From Candidatus Tepidiaquacellales bacterium UBA2330 (GTDB lineage Bacteria; Bacteroidota; Ignavibacteria; Tepidaquicellales; Tepidaquicellaceae): DNA of 25,415 nucleotides. Below the pieces are notes generated by a model that did not search any database, was not told the origin of the DNA, and saw only the letters and a list, made by a program, of their open reading frames with translations. Location: the NCBI GenBank assembly GCA_002344965.1, contig DDUU01000009.1:1-25415 (forward strand), given 5' to 3'. The position numbers and the translations under genes are program-made. Shown here in pieces: positions 1-7,805 of this stretch (its first letter is position 1; every line of letters starts with the position of its first letter).

Positions 1-303
1 TAAAAGCGTTAGTGAAAATAGTTTGAAGAAATTTATCATTAATAAAATTTATACTGTGAATATTTTTTATGAAATTACACCTTATTATATTATAAATCAC
101 GCTGATTATTATTCATATCATTACCGGATTTTTCAATCCGGATGAAGATGTCCTTTAATTTTTTAACGTGATCTGAATTATTTTCCTGTTTAAAATATAC
201 ATAATCTTTCGATGTGTCAAATATGAAAAAACGCGTTTTGTGAAAATTTGAATTTGAATTATTTTCAGTTAGTTAAAAAAATTTATATAACTTTAACTCT
301 GAC
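1..303. other. AT-rich non-coding stretch upstream of groESL
   Basis: I see no convincing gene here; all frames are broken by stops and no reading frame of useful length is present. It holds a perfect 7-bp stem with a 4-nt loop at 124-141 (CCGGATT/AATCCGG). That stem has no immediate T-run, so it is at best a weak terminator for a gene left of the window. It also holds a 12-bp palindrome AAAACGCGTTTT at 228-239 of unknown role. Confidence 0.6.
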
Positions 304-332
304 TTGAAATCCCGAATTAACATCACTATATT
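304..332 (+). promoter_or_regulatory. sigma70-type promoter of groESL
   Basis: TTGAAA at 304-309 and TATATT at 327-332 are separated by exactly 17 bp, a near-consensus housekeeping-sigma promoter. It is not of the TTTG/TAnnTTTG form typical of core Bacteroidetes. The -10 box runs into the CIRCE operator, so repressor binding would directly block polymerase. The transcript would have a leader of roughly 80 nt before groES. Confidence 0.7.
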
Positions 333-357
333 AGCACTCTTAAAGGTAGACTGCTAA
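331..357 (+). promoter_or_regulatory. CIRCE operator (HrcA binding site)
   Basis: The sequence is TTAGCACTC, a 9-nt spacer, then GACTGCTAA. The CIRCE consensus is TTAGCACTC-N9-GAGTGCTAA, so the left arm is perfect, the spacer is exact and the right arm has one mismatch (G to C at its third base). It sits between the groESL promoter and the groES start, the usual place for HrcA repression of chaperonin genes. The hrcA gene itself is not in this window. Confidence 0.9.
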
Positions 358-422
358 TATGAACCAATAAAACTTAAAAATCAAAGCGTTTTCTAAATAA
401 ATAACTTAAGAAAGGAAAAAAA

Positions 423-707
423 ATGAACATCAAACCATTAAGCGATAGAATTATCGTAAAGCCGGCGGATGCTGAAGAAAAAACCGCTTCCGGGCTTATC
501 ATTCCTGATACAGCAAAAGAAAAGCCTATGAAAGGCGAGATCGTAGCTGTTGGAAAAGGAAAGATCACCGATGACGGCAAAGAAATTAAAATGGAATTAA
601 AAGTCGGAGATAAAGTGCTTTACGGCAAATATTCCGGCACCGAAATTACAATCGAAGGAAATGAATATCTGATCATGAGAGAATCAGATGTTTATGCAAT
701 TATTTAA
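423..707 (+). CDS. groES: co-chaperonin GroES
   Basis: GroES forms the heptameric lid that closes the GroEL chamber and helps release folded substrate in the cytoplasm. The 94-residue product has the usual family length. It opens with NIKPLSDRIIVKP, has the mobile loop around residues 15-32 (containing SGLIIPDTAKEKP), and then the MKGEIVAVG strand and a KVLYGKYSGTEI segment close to the family pattern. The ATG is preceded by AAAGGA at 411-416, seven bases upstream, which supports this start. It is the first gene of the groES-groEL operon, 67 bp before groEL, and lies behind a CIRCE operator, so HrcA-controlled heat induction is expected. Nothing odd was seen. Confidence 0.98.
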   Translation: MNIKPLSDRIIVKPADAEEKTASGLIIPDTAKEKPMKGEIVAVGKGKITDDGKEIKMELKVGDKVLYGKYSGTEITIEGNEYLIMRESDVYAII

Positions 708-774
708 TTTTCATTCAGCGGAATTTTATTCCGGTTATAAATAACAATTTTTAATAAACCAAAATAAAAAGAAT

Positions 775-2415
775 ATGTCATCAAAAATAATAACCTTTGA
801 TACGGAAGCAAGATCCGCATTGAAGAAAGGCGTTGACACGCTTGCTAACGCAGTGAAAGTCACGCTCGGACCTAAAGGAAGAAATGTTGTAATTGATAAA
901 AAATTCGGAGCGCCGACTGTTACCAAAGACGGCGTTACAGTTGCTAAGGAAATTGAAATCGAAGATCCGATCGAAAACATGGGCGCGCAGATGGTGAAAG
1001 AAGTCGCATCAAAAACTTCAGATGTAGCAGGTGACGGTACCACTACCGCTACTGTTCTGGCTCAGGCAATTTACAGAGAAGGCCTCAAGCACGTTACCAG
1101 CGGTGCAAATCCTATGGATCTGAAAAGAGGAATTGATAAAGCAGTTGAAGAACTTGTAAAAGGTCTTAAGGATCTTTCCTCCCCGATCAAAGAAAGCAAA
1201 GAAATCGCACAGGTCGGATCTATTTCTGCAAACAATGACAAATACATCGGCGATCTTATCGCTCAGGCAATGGATAAAGTCGGTAAAGACGGCGTCATCA
1301 CTGTCGAAGAAGCTAAAGGAACCGAGACAACAGTTGACGTAGTAGAAGGAATGCAGTTTGACAGAGGATATCTTTCTCCTTACTTTGTAACAAATACCGA
1401 ATCAATGGAAACAGAGCTTGACGATCCTTACATTCTGATCCATGATAAAAAAATCTCTACCATGAAAGATCTCCTTCCGATACTTGAAAAGACAGCACAG
1501 TCAGGCAGAAGCATGCTTATCATTGCTGAAGATATAGAAGGCGAAGCACTTGCAACGCTTGTTGTTAATAAACTTAGAGGCACTCTGAAAGTATGCGCAG
1601 TCAAAGCTCCGGGATTCGGCGACAGAAGAAAAGCTATGCTTGAAGATATTGCAACACTTACAAAAGGAACCGTGATCTCTGAAGAGCAAGGTTACAAACT
1701 TGAGAATGCAACAGTATCATATCTCGGAACAGCCAAGAGAGTTGTAATCGACAAAGACAATACAACCATAGTGGAAGGCGCAGGAGATTCTGAAAGCATT
1801 AAGAAAAGAGTGAATGAAATAAAAGCTCAGATAGATAAGACCACTTCAGATTACGATAAGGAAAAATTACAGGAGAGACTTGCAAAACTATCGGGCGGAG
1901 TCGCTGTTCTGAAGATCGGCGCATCCACTGAAATTGAAATGAAAGAAAAGAAAGCAAGAGTGGAAGACGCTTTACACGCTACAAGAGCTGCAGTAGAAGA
2001 AGGGATTGTTCCCGGAGGAGGCGTAGCGCTTTTAAGAGTCGGAAATAAACTTGACAAGTTAAGCGATGACAACCATGATATAAAGACAGGTATCTCAATA
2101 ATCAAAAGAGCTATTGAAGAACCGATCAGACAGATAGTTAATAATGCAGGTCTTGAAGGTTCTGTTGTTATAAATAAAGTCAAAGAAGGAAAAGGTAATT
2201 TCGGTTTTAATGCTGCTACAGATGAATATGAAGACCTTGTGAAATCAGGAGTTATCGATCCGACTAAGGTAACAAGAGTAGCTCTCGAGAATGCAGCTTC
2301 CGTAGCAGGACTTCTGCTTATGACTGAAGCTACTATCGTTGAGAAACCGGAAAAAGAAAAAGCGCCGATGATGCCACCCGGAGGAATGGGCGGCGGTATG
2401 GGTGATATGTATTAA
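775..2415 (+). CDS. groEL: chaperonin GroEL (Hsp60)
   Basis: GroEL is the ATP-driven double-ring chaperonin that folds newly made or stressed proteins in the cytoplasm. The 546-residue product is full length. Visible landmarks are the N-terminal ATP-binding segment TLGPKGRNVV (residues 30-39) and GDGTTTATVLA with the catalytic aspartate D87. The apical-domain segment KAPGFGDRRKAMLEDIA and the GGM-rich C-terminal tail ending GGGMGDMY are also present. It follows groES by 67 bp and is probably cotranscribed from the CIRCE-controlled promoter. No strong Shine-Dalgarno site precedes its ATG (only AAAAAGAAT), a feature shared by many genes in this window. A strong hairpin terminator follows at 2495-2530. 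Confidence 0.99.
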   Translation: MSSKIITFDTEARSALKKGVDTLANAVKVTLGPKGRNVVIDKKFGAPTVTKDGVTVAKEIEIEDPIENMGAQMVKEVASKTSDVAGDGTTTATVLAQAIYREGLKHVTSGANPMDLKRGIDKAVEELVKGLKDLSSPIKESKEIAQVGSISANNDKYIGDLIAQAMDKVGKDGVITVEEAKGTETTVDVVEGMQFDRGYLSPYFVTNTESMETELDDPYILIHDKKISTMKDLLPILEKTAQSGRSMLIIAEDIEGEALATLVVNKLRGTLKVCAVKAPGFGDRRKAMLEDIATLTKGTVISEEQGYKLENATVSYLGTAKRVVIDKDNTTIVEGAGDSESIKKRVNEIKAQIDKTTSDYDKEKLQERLAKLSGGVAVLKIGASTEIEMKEKKARVEDALHATRAAVEEGIVPGGGVALLRVGNKLDKLSDDNHDIKTGISIIKRAIEEPIRQIVNNAGLEGSVVINKVKEGKGNFGFNAATDEYEDLVKSGVIDPTKVTRVALENAASVAGLLLMTEATIVEKPEKEKAPMMPPGGMGGGMGDMY

Positions 2416-2494
2416 TAAATTTTCATTTATTTTACATCAATGTTCAATTTCTGTTAATAAATTTGAATCATTGAAAATAGTTGATCACAGTAAT

Positions 2495-2530
2495 AAAAAA
2501 GACCTTCTGATAAAGAAGGTCTTTTTTTTT
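2495..2530. terminator. bidirectional rho-independent terminator after groEL
   Basis: An 8-bp stem (GACCTTCT 2501-2508 with AGAAGGTC 2514-2521) encloses a 5-nt loop. It is flanked by A6 on the left and T9 on the right, which extend the pairing and give a T-run on either strand. It can end groESL on the + strand and the 2588-2947 gene on the - strand. Confidence 0.92.
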
Positions 2531-2587
2531 ATAATTTAAAAAAATTTTAATCCTGAAATATATTCAGAGAGAAAAATTACTTAAATC

Positions 2588-2947
2588 TTACCTATGAAAC
2601 CCGCCCAGAGGTTTCATAAACACTACGCCTAACTTAGAAAGCGCACTAACTACTTTCTCATCAGGATTCCCGTAACAGACGTATTTTTTTATTTCCAGTA
2701 TACTCATAAATCTTGCTGCATAATTTTTTCCGAATATGCCCATGTGATTCATAACTGCTTCAGAGTCTTTATACATTTCCAGTATATTGCATTTTTTTCC
2801 GTCTTCACTTACGGACCAGTCATAAATAATCGCTCCGGGTTCATTTTCTTTTGTCGCGGAAACCATTTCGTCCATAAGAGCTTTAAGATTTTCTGACTCT
2901 CCGTCTTTTATTATTGTTTCAAGTAACCAGTAAACTGTGTTTGACAT
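2588..2947 (-). CDS. small ABM-like (quinol monooxygenase-type) protein
   Basis: The 119-residue product resembles the dimeric alpha-beta barrel antibiotic-biosynthesis-monooxygenase (ABM/YgiN) family. It starts with a beta strand (VYWLLETIIKDG) and a helix (ENLKALMDEMVSATKENEPGAI). Then comes YDWSVSEDGKKCNILEMYKDSEAVMNHMG, the usual Y-x-W/F...E-x-Y-x-D-x-E-A...H pattern of these small cytoplasmic proteins. Family members act on quinones or similar small molecules, but many have no known substrate; none is assignable here. The start is supported by AGAAAGG a few bases upstream on the - strand. The gene stands alone and shares the terminator at 2495-2530 with groEL. The fold call is moderately sure; the reaction is unknown. 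Confidence 0.7.
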   Translation of the reverse strand: MSNTVYWLLETIIKDGESENLKALMDEMVSATKENEPGAIIYDWSVSEDGKKCNILEMYKDSEAVMNHMGIFGKNYAARFMSILEIKKYVCYGNPDEKVVSALSKLGVVFMKPLGGFHR

Positions 2948-2990
2948 ATTAACCTTTCTGTTATTTAATTATTGATTTCTTTTAAATATA

Positions 2991-3119
2991 TTACTTAACT
3001 TTTTTAGATCAATTTTCATTTTTTTCATGTACCTAAAACCCCTGTCCGGGAAATGTGGCTTCAGGGAAAAAATCGATTTTTCCAATGAGTATTAGTTTTT
3101 AGGTTTTTAAGTTAAGTAA
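2991..3119. repeat. nested inverted-repeat element in intergenic region
   Basis: An outer 11-bp perfect inverted repeat TTACTTAACTT (2991-3001) / AAGTTAAGTAA (3109-3119) encloses an 8-bp one, ACCTAAAA (3031-3038) / TTTTAGGT (3097-3104). Inside are CCCTG (3040-3044) / CAGGG (3062-3066) and the 14-bp palindrome AAAAATCGATTTTT (3068-3081). It fills most of the 221-bp gap between two divergent genes. It could be a leader RNA, operator cluster or small MITE-like repeat; no target-site duplication is obvious. Confidence 0.45.
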
Positions 3120-3168
3120 ATTTATTCAGAATAAAAAAATATTTTTAAATATATAATCATACACATAA

Positions 3169-5010
3169 TTGACAAAATACTCTAAAGCTTTTTACGCCGG
3201 ACTCATGTTCCCGATCTCCCGAATGGGAATACTTTTAACTGCACTTTTTTTATTCACGAATCACAATTCGGCTGACTCAAAGGATGTAATAATTTATTCT
3301 TCTCCCATCGACAATGCAGAGCTAGTAAATGTTATGGAAAATATTATTTTTAAAACTGATAAAAATTCTGATCTGTCGATTGAGCAAATGACAATTTCAG
3401 TGAAAGGCAATGACGGCAGAATTATTAGCGGGAAATTTTTTGAGGTAGGTGACGGAAGGACTTTCATATTCGATCCGCATGAAAAATACCATACTGGCGA
3501 AAATATTACCGCAGAATTAATTTTTATTTCAACCGGCAAAGTGCTGCATAGCTTAAATTTCAGGACATCTGAAAAAATCATTGATAAGAAGGTCAGAGAC
3601 CGGATCATAAAGGATTTAAGAGATGAAGAATTCGGCACCGGAGTAAATCCGAACAGAATTATTCCGGAAAGTATCGGCGGATACAATAACGGAGGGATCA
3701 TTAAGCCGCAGGTTACAATTACGAAAAATAATAACCCATCTGACGGTACAATCTTTTTCGCCAATATCGCCAACGATACTGTTACTTCTCCTTTTATAAT
3801 GATAATGAAAAATAACGGCGAGATGCTTTTTCAAAGACAAATGCCGGAGACCTGCTATGACTTTAAAGTTCATATAAACGGTCTGATGACATATTTCCAA
3901 AACATTGCAGAGAAATTCTATGCAATGGATTCGACTTATACTGTAGTGGATAGTTTTGCTACAGGCAACGGATACCTAACTGACCTTCACGATATTTTGA
4001 TTAAGGACGACGGTAATATTCTGCTTATGAGCTATGACGTTCAGATAATTGATATGAGTCTGATCGTTCCCGGAGGAAGTAAAAATGCGAATGTAACCGG
4101 ACTGATCATTCAGGAAATTGACCAGTCTGATAATGTTATTTTTCAATGGAGAAGCTGGGATCATTTTGAAATAACGGATGCGGACAGCGTAAACCTTTCT
4201 CTCAATAATGTGGATTACTGTCACGGAAATGCTTTTGATGTGGATGATGACGGACATTACGTGATATCAAGCAGAAATATGTCCGAGATAACTAAAATAA
4301 ACAGCGAAACCGGAGCGATTATCTGGAGACTCGGCGGAAAGAATAATCAGTTCACTTTCATAAATGATCCGATTGAATTTTCATATCAGCATGCAATACA
4401 TAAAACTGAAGCAGGTACTTTTACTTTATTTGACAACGGCAATTTTCACAGTCCGAAATTTTCACGTTCGGTGGAATACAGAATTGACGAAACCGCTATG
4501 ACTGCGGAAAAAGTATGGGAATACAGAAATGTTCCTTCTATTTATACATTCGCGATGGGTTATACCGAAAGACTGGAAAACGGAAATACAACTGTCTCGT
4601 GGGGATTTGCAAACACTGCTTACACTGAAGTGAACAGCAGCAATGAAGTCGTGTTTGAATTTAATTTTAGTCCTGCAAATTTTTCATACAGAATCTTCAG
4701 GGAAAACTGGAATGTATCACCGGAATTTATTCCTAACATTCCGGATGAGTTCGCTCTTACACTCAATTATCCTAATCCATTCAACGGCAGAACTAATATT
4801 TATTACAATATCAACACCGGTTCTAATGTAACAATAAAAGTATATGACATACTCGGAAAAGAATTAAAGACACTGATCAATAATGAATTCCGTTCACCAG
4901 GAAAATATGTAACGCCGTTTGATTCAGGTGATCTCGCTTCAGGCGTTTACATATATCAGTTACTGACAGGAGGTGAAATCTATACTCATAAAATGGTGCT
5001 TACAAAATAA
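3169..5010 (+). CDS. secreted arylsulfotransferase (ASST) with T9SS sorting domain
   Basis: ASST enzymes move a sulfuryl group from an aryl sulfate donor to a phenolic acceptor without PAPS, through a sulfo-histidine intermediate. In this 613-residue product the catalytic landmarks of the propeller family can be seen: H274 in LHDI, H352 in YCHGN, R369 in SSRN and H408 in YQHAIH. By spacing and context these match the His-His-Arg-His set of E. coli ASST, with H408 as the likely sulfated residue. Residues about 530-613 are a T9SS sorting domain (NYPNPFNG, VYDILGKELKTL, ASGVYIYQL). The start is unsure. A TTG at 3169 gives the longest frame, but ATG at 3205 or 3223 are also possible; the 3223 start gives a clean signal peptide (MGILLTALFLFTNHNSA). 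None has a Shine-Dalgarno site. Family assignment is fairly sure; the substrate is unknown. Confidence 0.8.
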   Translation: MTKYSKAFYAGLMFPISRMGILLTALFLFTNHNSADSKDVIIYSSPIDNAELVNVMENIIFKTDKNSDLSIEQMTISVKGNDGRIISGKFFEVGDGRTFIFDPHEKYHTGENITAELIFISTGKVLHSLNFRTSEKIIDKKVRDRIIKDLRDEEFGTGVNPNRIIPESIGGYNNGGIIKPQVTITKNNNPSDGTIFFANIANDTVTSPFIMIMKNNGEMLFQRQMPETCYDFKVHINGLMTYFQNIAEKFYAMDSTYTVVDSFATGNGYLTDLHDILIKDDGNILLMSYDVQIIDMSLIVPGGSKNANVTGLIIQEIDQSDNVIFQWRSWDHFEITDADSVNLSLNNVDYCHGNAFDVDDDGHYVISSRNMSEITKINSETGAIIWRLGGKNNQFTFINDPIEFSYQHAIHKTEAGTFTLFDNGNFHSPKFSRSVEYRIDETAMTAEKVWEYRNVPSIYTFAMGYTERLENGNTTVSWGFANTAYTEVNSSNEVVFEFNFSPANFSYRIFRENWNVSPEFIPNIPDEFALTLNYPNPFNGRTNIYYNINTGSNVTIKVYDILGKELKTLINNEFRSPGKYVTPFDSGDLASGVYIYQLLTGGEIYTHKMVLTK

Positions 5011-5034
5011 TAAATCAGGATTCAGATTATTATT
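5006..5034. terminator. weak AT-rich hairpin between convergent genes
   Basis: AATAATAAATC (5006-5016) can pair with GATTATTATT (5025-5034), about 10 bp with one bulged A and an 8-nt loop. It overlaps the stop codon of the arylsulfotransferase gene and lies before the convergent gene ending at 5083. There is no proper T-run, so terminator function is doubtful. Confidence 0.3.
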
Positions 5035-5082
5035 TAAAAAGCAAAATATTTTACATCTCTTAAATATAAACAAATCGCATTA

Positions 5083-6588
5083 TCATTTTACAAGAGCCAT
5101 TCGTTTCGTCTGTACAATATCATTTGTTTCAAGACGGTAAAAATATACGCCGCTTGCAATTCCGCTGCCATTAAACTTTACACTATAACTTCCGGCAGAC
5201 TGCTTTTCGTTTATGAGTGTTGTAACTTCGTTCCCGAGAATATCATACACTCTCAGTTTAACATTACTCGAAATTCGTAATTCGTAACTGATAATTGTCC
5301 CGGGATTAAACGGATTCGGATAGTTCTGATACAAAGTAAATTCCACCGGAGTTTGAGAGTTTATATTTCTGACAGGTATTACCTGATCCGCGCAGTTCTT
5401 TAGTTCGGTAATACTTGTAAGATTGTTTGATCCTCTTTTTATATACGTGATTGTTTTGAAATCTATCGTATCAAAAGGATTTACATTTCCGAATTTTGAT
5501 CCTAAAATCACATACTTGTCCCCGCTTGTCGAATCATTCCAGCCTGCGCCGCTGACAGGATCACCGGAATATCTGTAATTTGTAAAGTTACCTGTAACCG
5601 GATTAATAATTCTGCTGCCGTCATTATTTAATCCCTGCATTACTCTGAATGTCTGAAGCGAATCTGTTGGACATCCTCCTGATCCGCATTTAAAAATATT
5701 TGCGAAATCAGATTTATGCAGCGAATGGCCAGTTGCGTCTTTAATTAATATACCGACTGCCGGAGGCGCCTGACCGTATATCGGATCATTATCATTTCCG
5801 TTATAACAGTAGACTAAATTTTTTGAAGAATCAGTTCCACCTCTGTCATTGTTTGAAGTTCCAATATCCAGGTCGGACCATATTGCAGCGCTGAATTCAT
5901 TCCATACGGAAACATTTTTATTTATAATTTTCCATTCGTAATTTACTGCATCAGCGCACGCCTGTTGCGTTCTTGCCCATGCATACATTTTAATCTCCGC
6001 TTTCAGAGGCGGAGCGCTCCGATTGTTCAAAACGCTGTCTCTGTATCCGTCAGTAAATGAGCAGAAAAAATTCTGATCTCCCTTCATTACAGGAGCATCA
6101 GTCGGCGGCTCGTAAACTCCGTTACCGTTATTGTCAACCCACGTCGCACCCTGATCAACAGGCCAGTCGCTCCACGGATCAAAATCATCAAATCCGTTTG
6201 GATGATCCGGAGATACTTTATAAAGTCTGTATGCCGGATCATTTTCTCCCATGGGCTTCTGCAGAGTGTAATCAAAATATCCCGGTCTGAATTCCTCATT
6301 ATACATTGCAATGCTGCCTCTTATTGAATCTCCGGTCTTTCCGCTTATCCAGAGACCGGTATAATAAATCGCAGTTTTACCCGAATTTTTCGGCCATTCA
6401 AACGCAGCTGTTCCCGAGCCGGGAGTTCTGTCTGAGAAACCGGTATTTGTAATTATTGTCTTTATCTGATTCGCATCTATGTATTTAAAATTAAAAGTCC
6501 GGCTCTCTGCTTCTGAATTAAATTTGTCAAACCCGGCTAAAGTCAGTATCATCAAACTTATGCCTAAACTTATTATTAATGTTTTCAA
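5083..6588 (-). CDS. secreted T9SS-sorted protein, function unknown
   Basis: The 501-residue product has an N-terminal signal peptide (LIISLGISLMILTLAGF) and a T9SS sorting domain at residues 417-501 (YQNYPNPFNP, VYDILGNEVTTL, ASGVYFYRLE), so it is exported and probably surface-bound or released. The body matches no enzyme I recognise. Its style, with ITNTGFSDRTPGSGTAAFEWP, a DNNGNGVYE loop at 152-160 that could bind calcium, and SDLDIGTSNNDRGGTDSS, is that of large paralogous extracellular families common in Ignavibacteria. CGSGGC suggests a possible disulfide. The start codon is TTG at 6588, chosen because AAGGAG lies exactly 7 bases upstream and the signal peptide follows at once. The neighbouring arylsulfotransferase is convergent and also T9SS-sorted. 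No function is proposed. Confidence 0.85.
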   Translation of the reverse strand: MKTLIISLGISLMILTLAGFDKFNSEAESRTFNFKYIDANQIKTIITNTGFSDRTPGSGTAAFEWPKNSGKTAIYYTGLWISGKTGDSIRGSIAMYNEEFRPGYFDYTLQKPMGENDPAYRLYKVSPDHPNGFDDFDPWSDWPVDQGATWVDNNGNGVYEPPTDAPVMKGDQNFFCSFTDGYRDSVLNNRSAPPLKAEIKMYAWARTQQACADAVNYEWKIINKNVSVWNEFSAAIWSDLDIGTSNNDRGGTDSSKNLVYCYNGNDNDPIYGQAPPAVGILIKDATGHSLHKSDFANIFKCGSGGCPTDSLQTFRVMQGLNNDGSRIINPVTGNFTNYRYSGDPVSGAGWNDSTSGDKYVILGSKFGNVNPFDTIDFKTITYIKRGSNNLTSITELKNCADQVIPVRNINSQTPVEFTLYQNYPNPFNPGTIISYELRISSNVKLRVYDILGNEVTTLINEKQSAGSYSVKFNGSGIASGVYFYRLETNDIVQTKRMALVK

Positions 6589-6595
6589 TTCAATA

Positions 6596-6601
6596 CTCCT
6601 T
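6596..6601 (-). promoter_or_regulatory. Shine-Dalgarno site fixing a TTG start
   Basis: The - strand reads AAGGAG, 7 nt before the TTG codon at 6588-6586. This near-consensus site is the best proof in the window that TTG is used as a start codon here. Confidence 0.8.
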
Positions 6602-6955
6602 ATTATTAAAGTATTTAAACAAATTCATAGGATTAATCCTTATACAATATTAATGATTCAGAAATTGGAAATCAAAGATTTTTTATGCGGTTTGTAAACA
6701 CATTTTAACTTACTCAAATGATAAATTTCATCAAAAAAGCTTTATATTGCTATTTATTTAATGTTTTTCTTTGGAAAGGAAAATCGGTTTGTGAGAAACA
6801 CTTCTTCCGGCTGCTATTAAAATTTAACCCTCTTACATAATCTCCCGATTGGGAAAGTAAACCTGAATGCATAAAAACTTTTTCCGTTTCAGTCAAAAAA
6901 ATTTTGTTCATTTTAAAAATGAGTTTAACTATATTGATTTAAATTTTTAAAAACC
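6602..6955. other. non-coding divergent intergenic region
   Basis: This is the 384-bp gap between two divergent genes and no coding sequence is evident. Near the + strand gene, TATATT at 6930-6935 with TTCATT at 6907-6912 (17-bp spacing) is a possible weak promoter. A slightly more GC-rich patch around 6780-6860 holds AATCGG (6782-6787) facing CCGATT (6845-6850), and a small CCCGATTGGG motif. No clear operator or RNA gene was identified. Confidence 0.4.
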
Positions 6956-6972
6956 AATAAAAGGAGTTCACA

Positions 6973-7245
6973 ATGTTCTCATTAATCTGGTCAGCAATAA
7001 TCGGTTTATTAGCAGGCGCGCTTGCTAAGCTTGTAATGCCCGGCAAAGATCCCGGCGGAATTTTTGTAACAATGCTTATCGGTATAGTTGGTTCTCTGTT
7101 ATTTACTTTCCTTGGAAGAATGATAGGTTGGTATTCAGAAGGTGAATCAGCAGGATTTATTGCAGCATTTCTCGGAGCTGTAGTTCTACTCCTGATCTAC
7201 CGTTTGATAAAAGGAAAGTCCGCGGCAAAAGCAGTTAAAGATTAA
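6973..7245 (+). CDS. GlsB/YeaQ/YmgE family membrane protein
   Basis: This small inner-membrane protein belongs to the transglycosylase-associated (GlsB/YeaQ/YmgE) family, often linked to general stress although its molecular role is not established. The 90-residue product has three hydrophobic segments, at about residues 2-20, 28-50 and 60-80. It carries the family's glycine-rich pattern (GLLAGALAKLVMPGKDPGG, then GSLLFTFLGRMIG, then FLGAVVLLLIYRLI). A good AAAGGAG site lies 6-7 bases before the ATG. It is followed 47 bp later by a BON-LysM gene in the same direction, and both probably share one transcript ending at 7731-7772. That pairing suggests an envelope or osmotic stress role, which is inference. 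Confidence 0.9.
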   Translation: MFSLIWSAIIGLLAGALAKLVMPGKDPGGIFVTMLIGIVGSLLFTFLGRMIGWYSEGESAGFIAAFLGAVVLLLIYRLIKGKSAAKAVKD

Positions 7246-7292
7246 AAAATTCAAATTATATTTCTAATTAAATAAAACAGGAGTTAATTAAA

Positions 7293-7703
7293 ATGGCTTT
7301 ACAGGAAAAGTATCAGGCAGTTCTTGATTCAATAAATCAAAACGGCGGTGTCGATGTCAGCGTATCGGAAAATAACGGCGTGCTGAATATTACGGCTACC
7401 GTTCCGACACCTACGGAAAAAGTTAATGTTTGGAATAAGATAAAAGAAGTCGGAGGTGATAATCCGGCTGATCTTGTGGCAGATATCAGAATGATAAATT
7501 CCGAGATTGCATCAGGCGGTACAACTGAGGCAGAACCACTCGGTAAAAGAACCTATGTAGTAAAATCCGGCGACACTCTCAGTAAGATTTCTAAGGAAAT
7601 GTACGGTGACGCTAACAGGTATATGGATATTTTTAACGCAAATACTGATAAGCTTTCAAACCCTGATAACATTCAGCCGGGTCAGGAGCTTATCATTCCG
7701 TAA
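7293..7703 (+). CDS. BON-LysM domain protein (Kbp/YgaU-like)
   Basis: The 136-residue protein has an N-terminal BON-like domain (residues about 1-75, including GGVDVSVSENNGVLNITATVP). Its C-terminal LysM domain (about 87-136) has TYVVKSGDTLSKISKEMYGDANRYMDIFNAN...NPDNIQPGQELIIP. This is the architecture of E. coli Kbp (YgaU), a cytoplasmic potassium-binding protein of similar length. LysM alone would suggest peptidoglycan binding, but no signal peptide is seen, which favours a Kbp-like location. The start follows ACAGGAG about 9 bases upstream. It lies 47 bp after the GlsB-type gene and before a strong terminator. The domain call is sure; potassium sensing is inferred from family resemblance. 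Confidence 0.88.
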   Translation: MALQEKYQAVLDSINQNGGVDVSVSENNGVLNITATVPTPTEKVNVWNKIKEVGGDNPADLVADIRMINSEIASGGTTEAEPLGKRTYVVKSGDTLSKISKEMYGDANRYMDIFNANTDKLSNPDNIQPGQELIIP

Positions 7704-7730
7704 TTTATATTTATTTTTATATTGGTTTTC

Positions 7731-7772
7731 AAAAAAAAGTCTGACAAAATATTTTTCTGTCAGACTTTTTTT
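7731..7772. terminator. bidirectional rho-independent terminator
   Basis: A 9-bp perfect stem (AGTCTGACA 7738-7746 with TGTCAGACT 7758-7766) encloses an 11-nt loop, with an A-run on the left and a T-run on the right. It serves the BON-LysM gene on the + strand and the oxidoreductase operon that ends at 7806 on the - strand. Confidence 0.92.
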
Positions 7773-7805
7773 GCACTTCCTGTCAGTTATATATAAAAAA
7801 TTCAT

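Noticed and set aside
124..141. CCGGATT/AATCCGG hairpin as a rho-independent terminator
   Set aside because: The stem is good but no T-run follows directly on either strand and no upstream gene is visible, so it is mentioned only as part of the non-coding stretch.
735..1043. Long antisense frame opposite groEL
   Set aside because: It is a shadow of a highly conserved gene with biased codon use; it has no independent support.
6479..6697. Open frame of 72 codons on the + strand overlapping the start of the secreted - strand gene
   Set aside because: It has no Shine-Dalgarno or recognisable protein features and is antisense to a signal peptide with a well-supported start; it is most likely chance.
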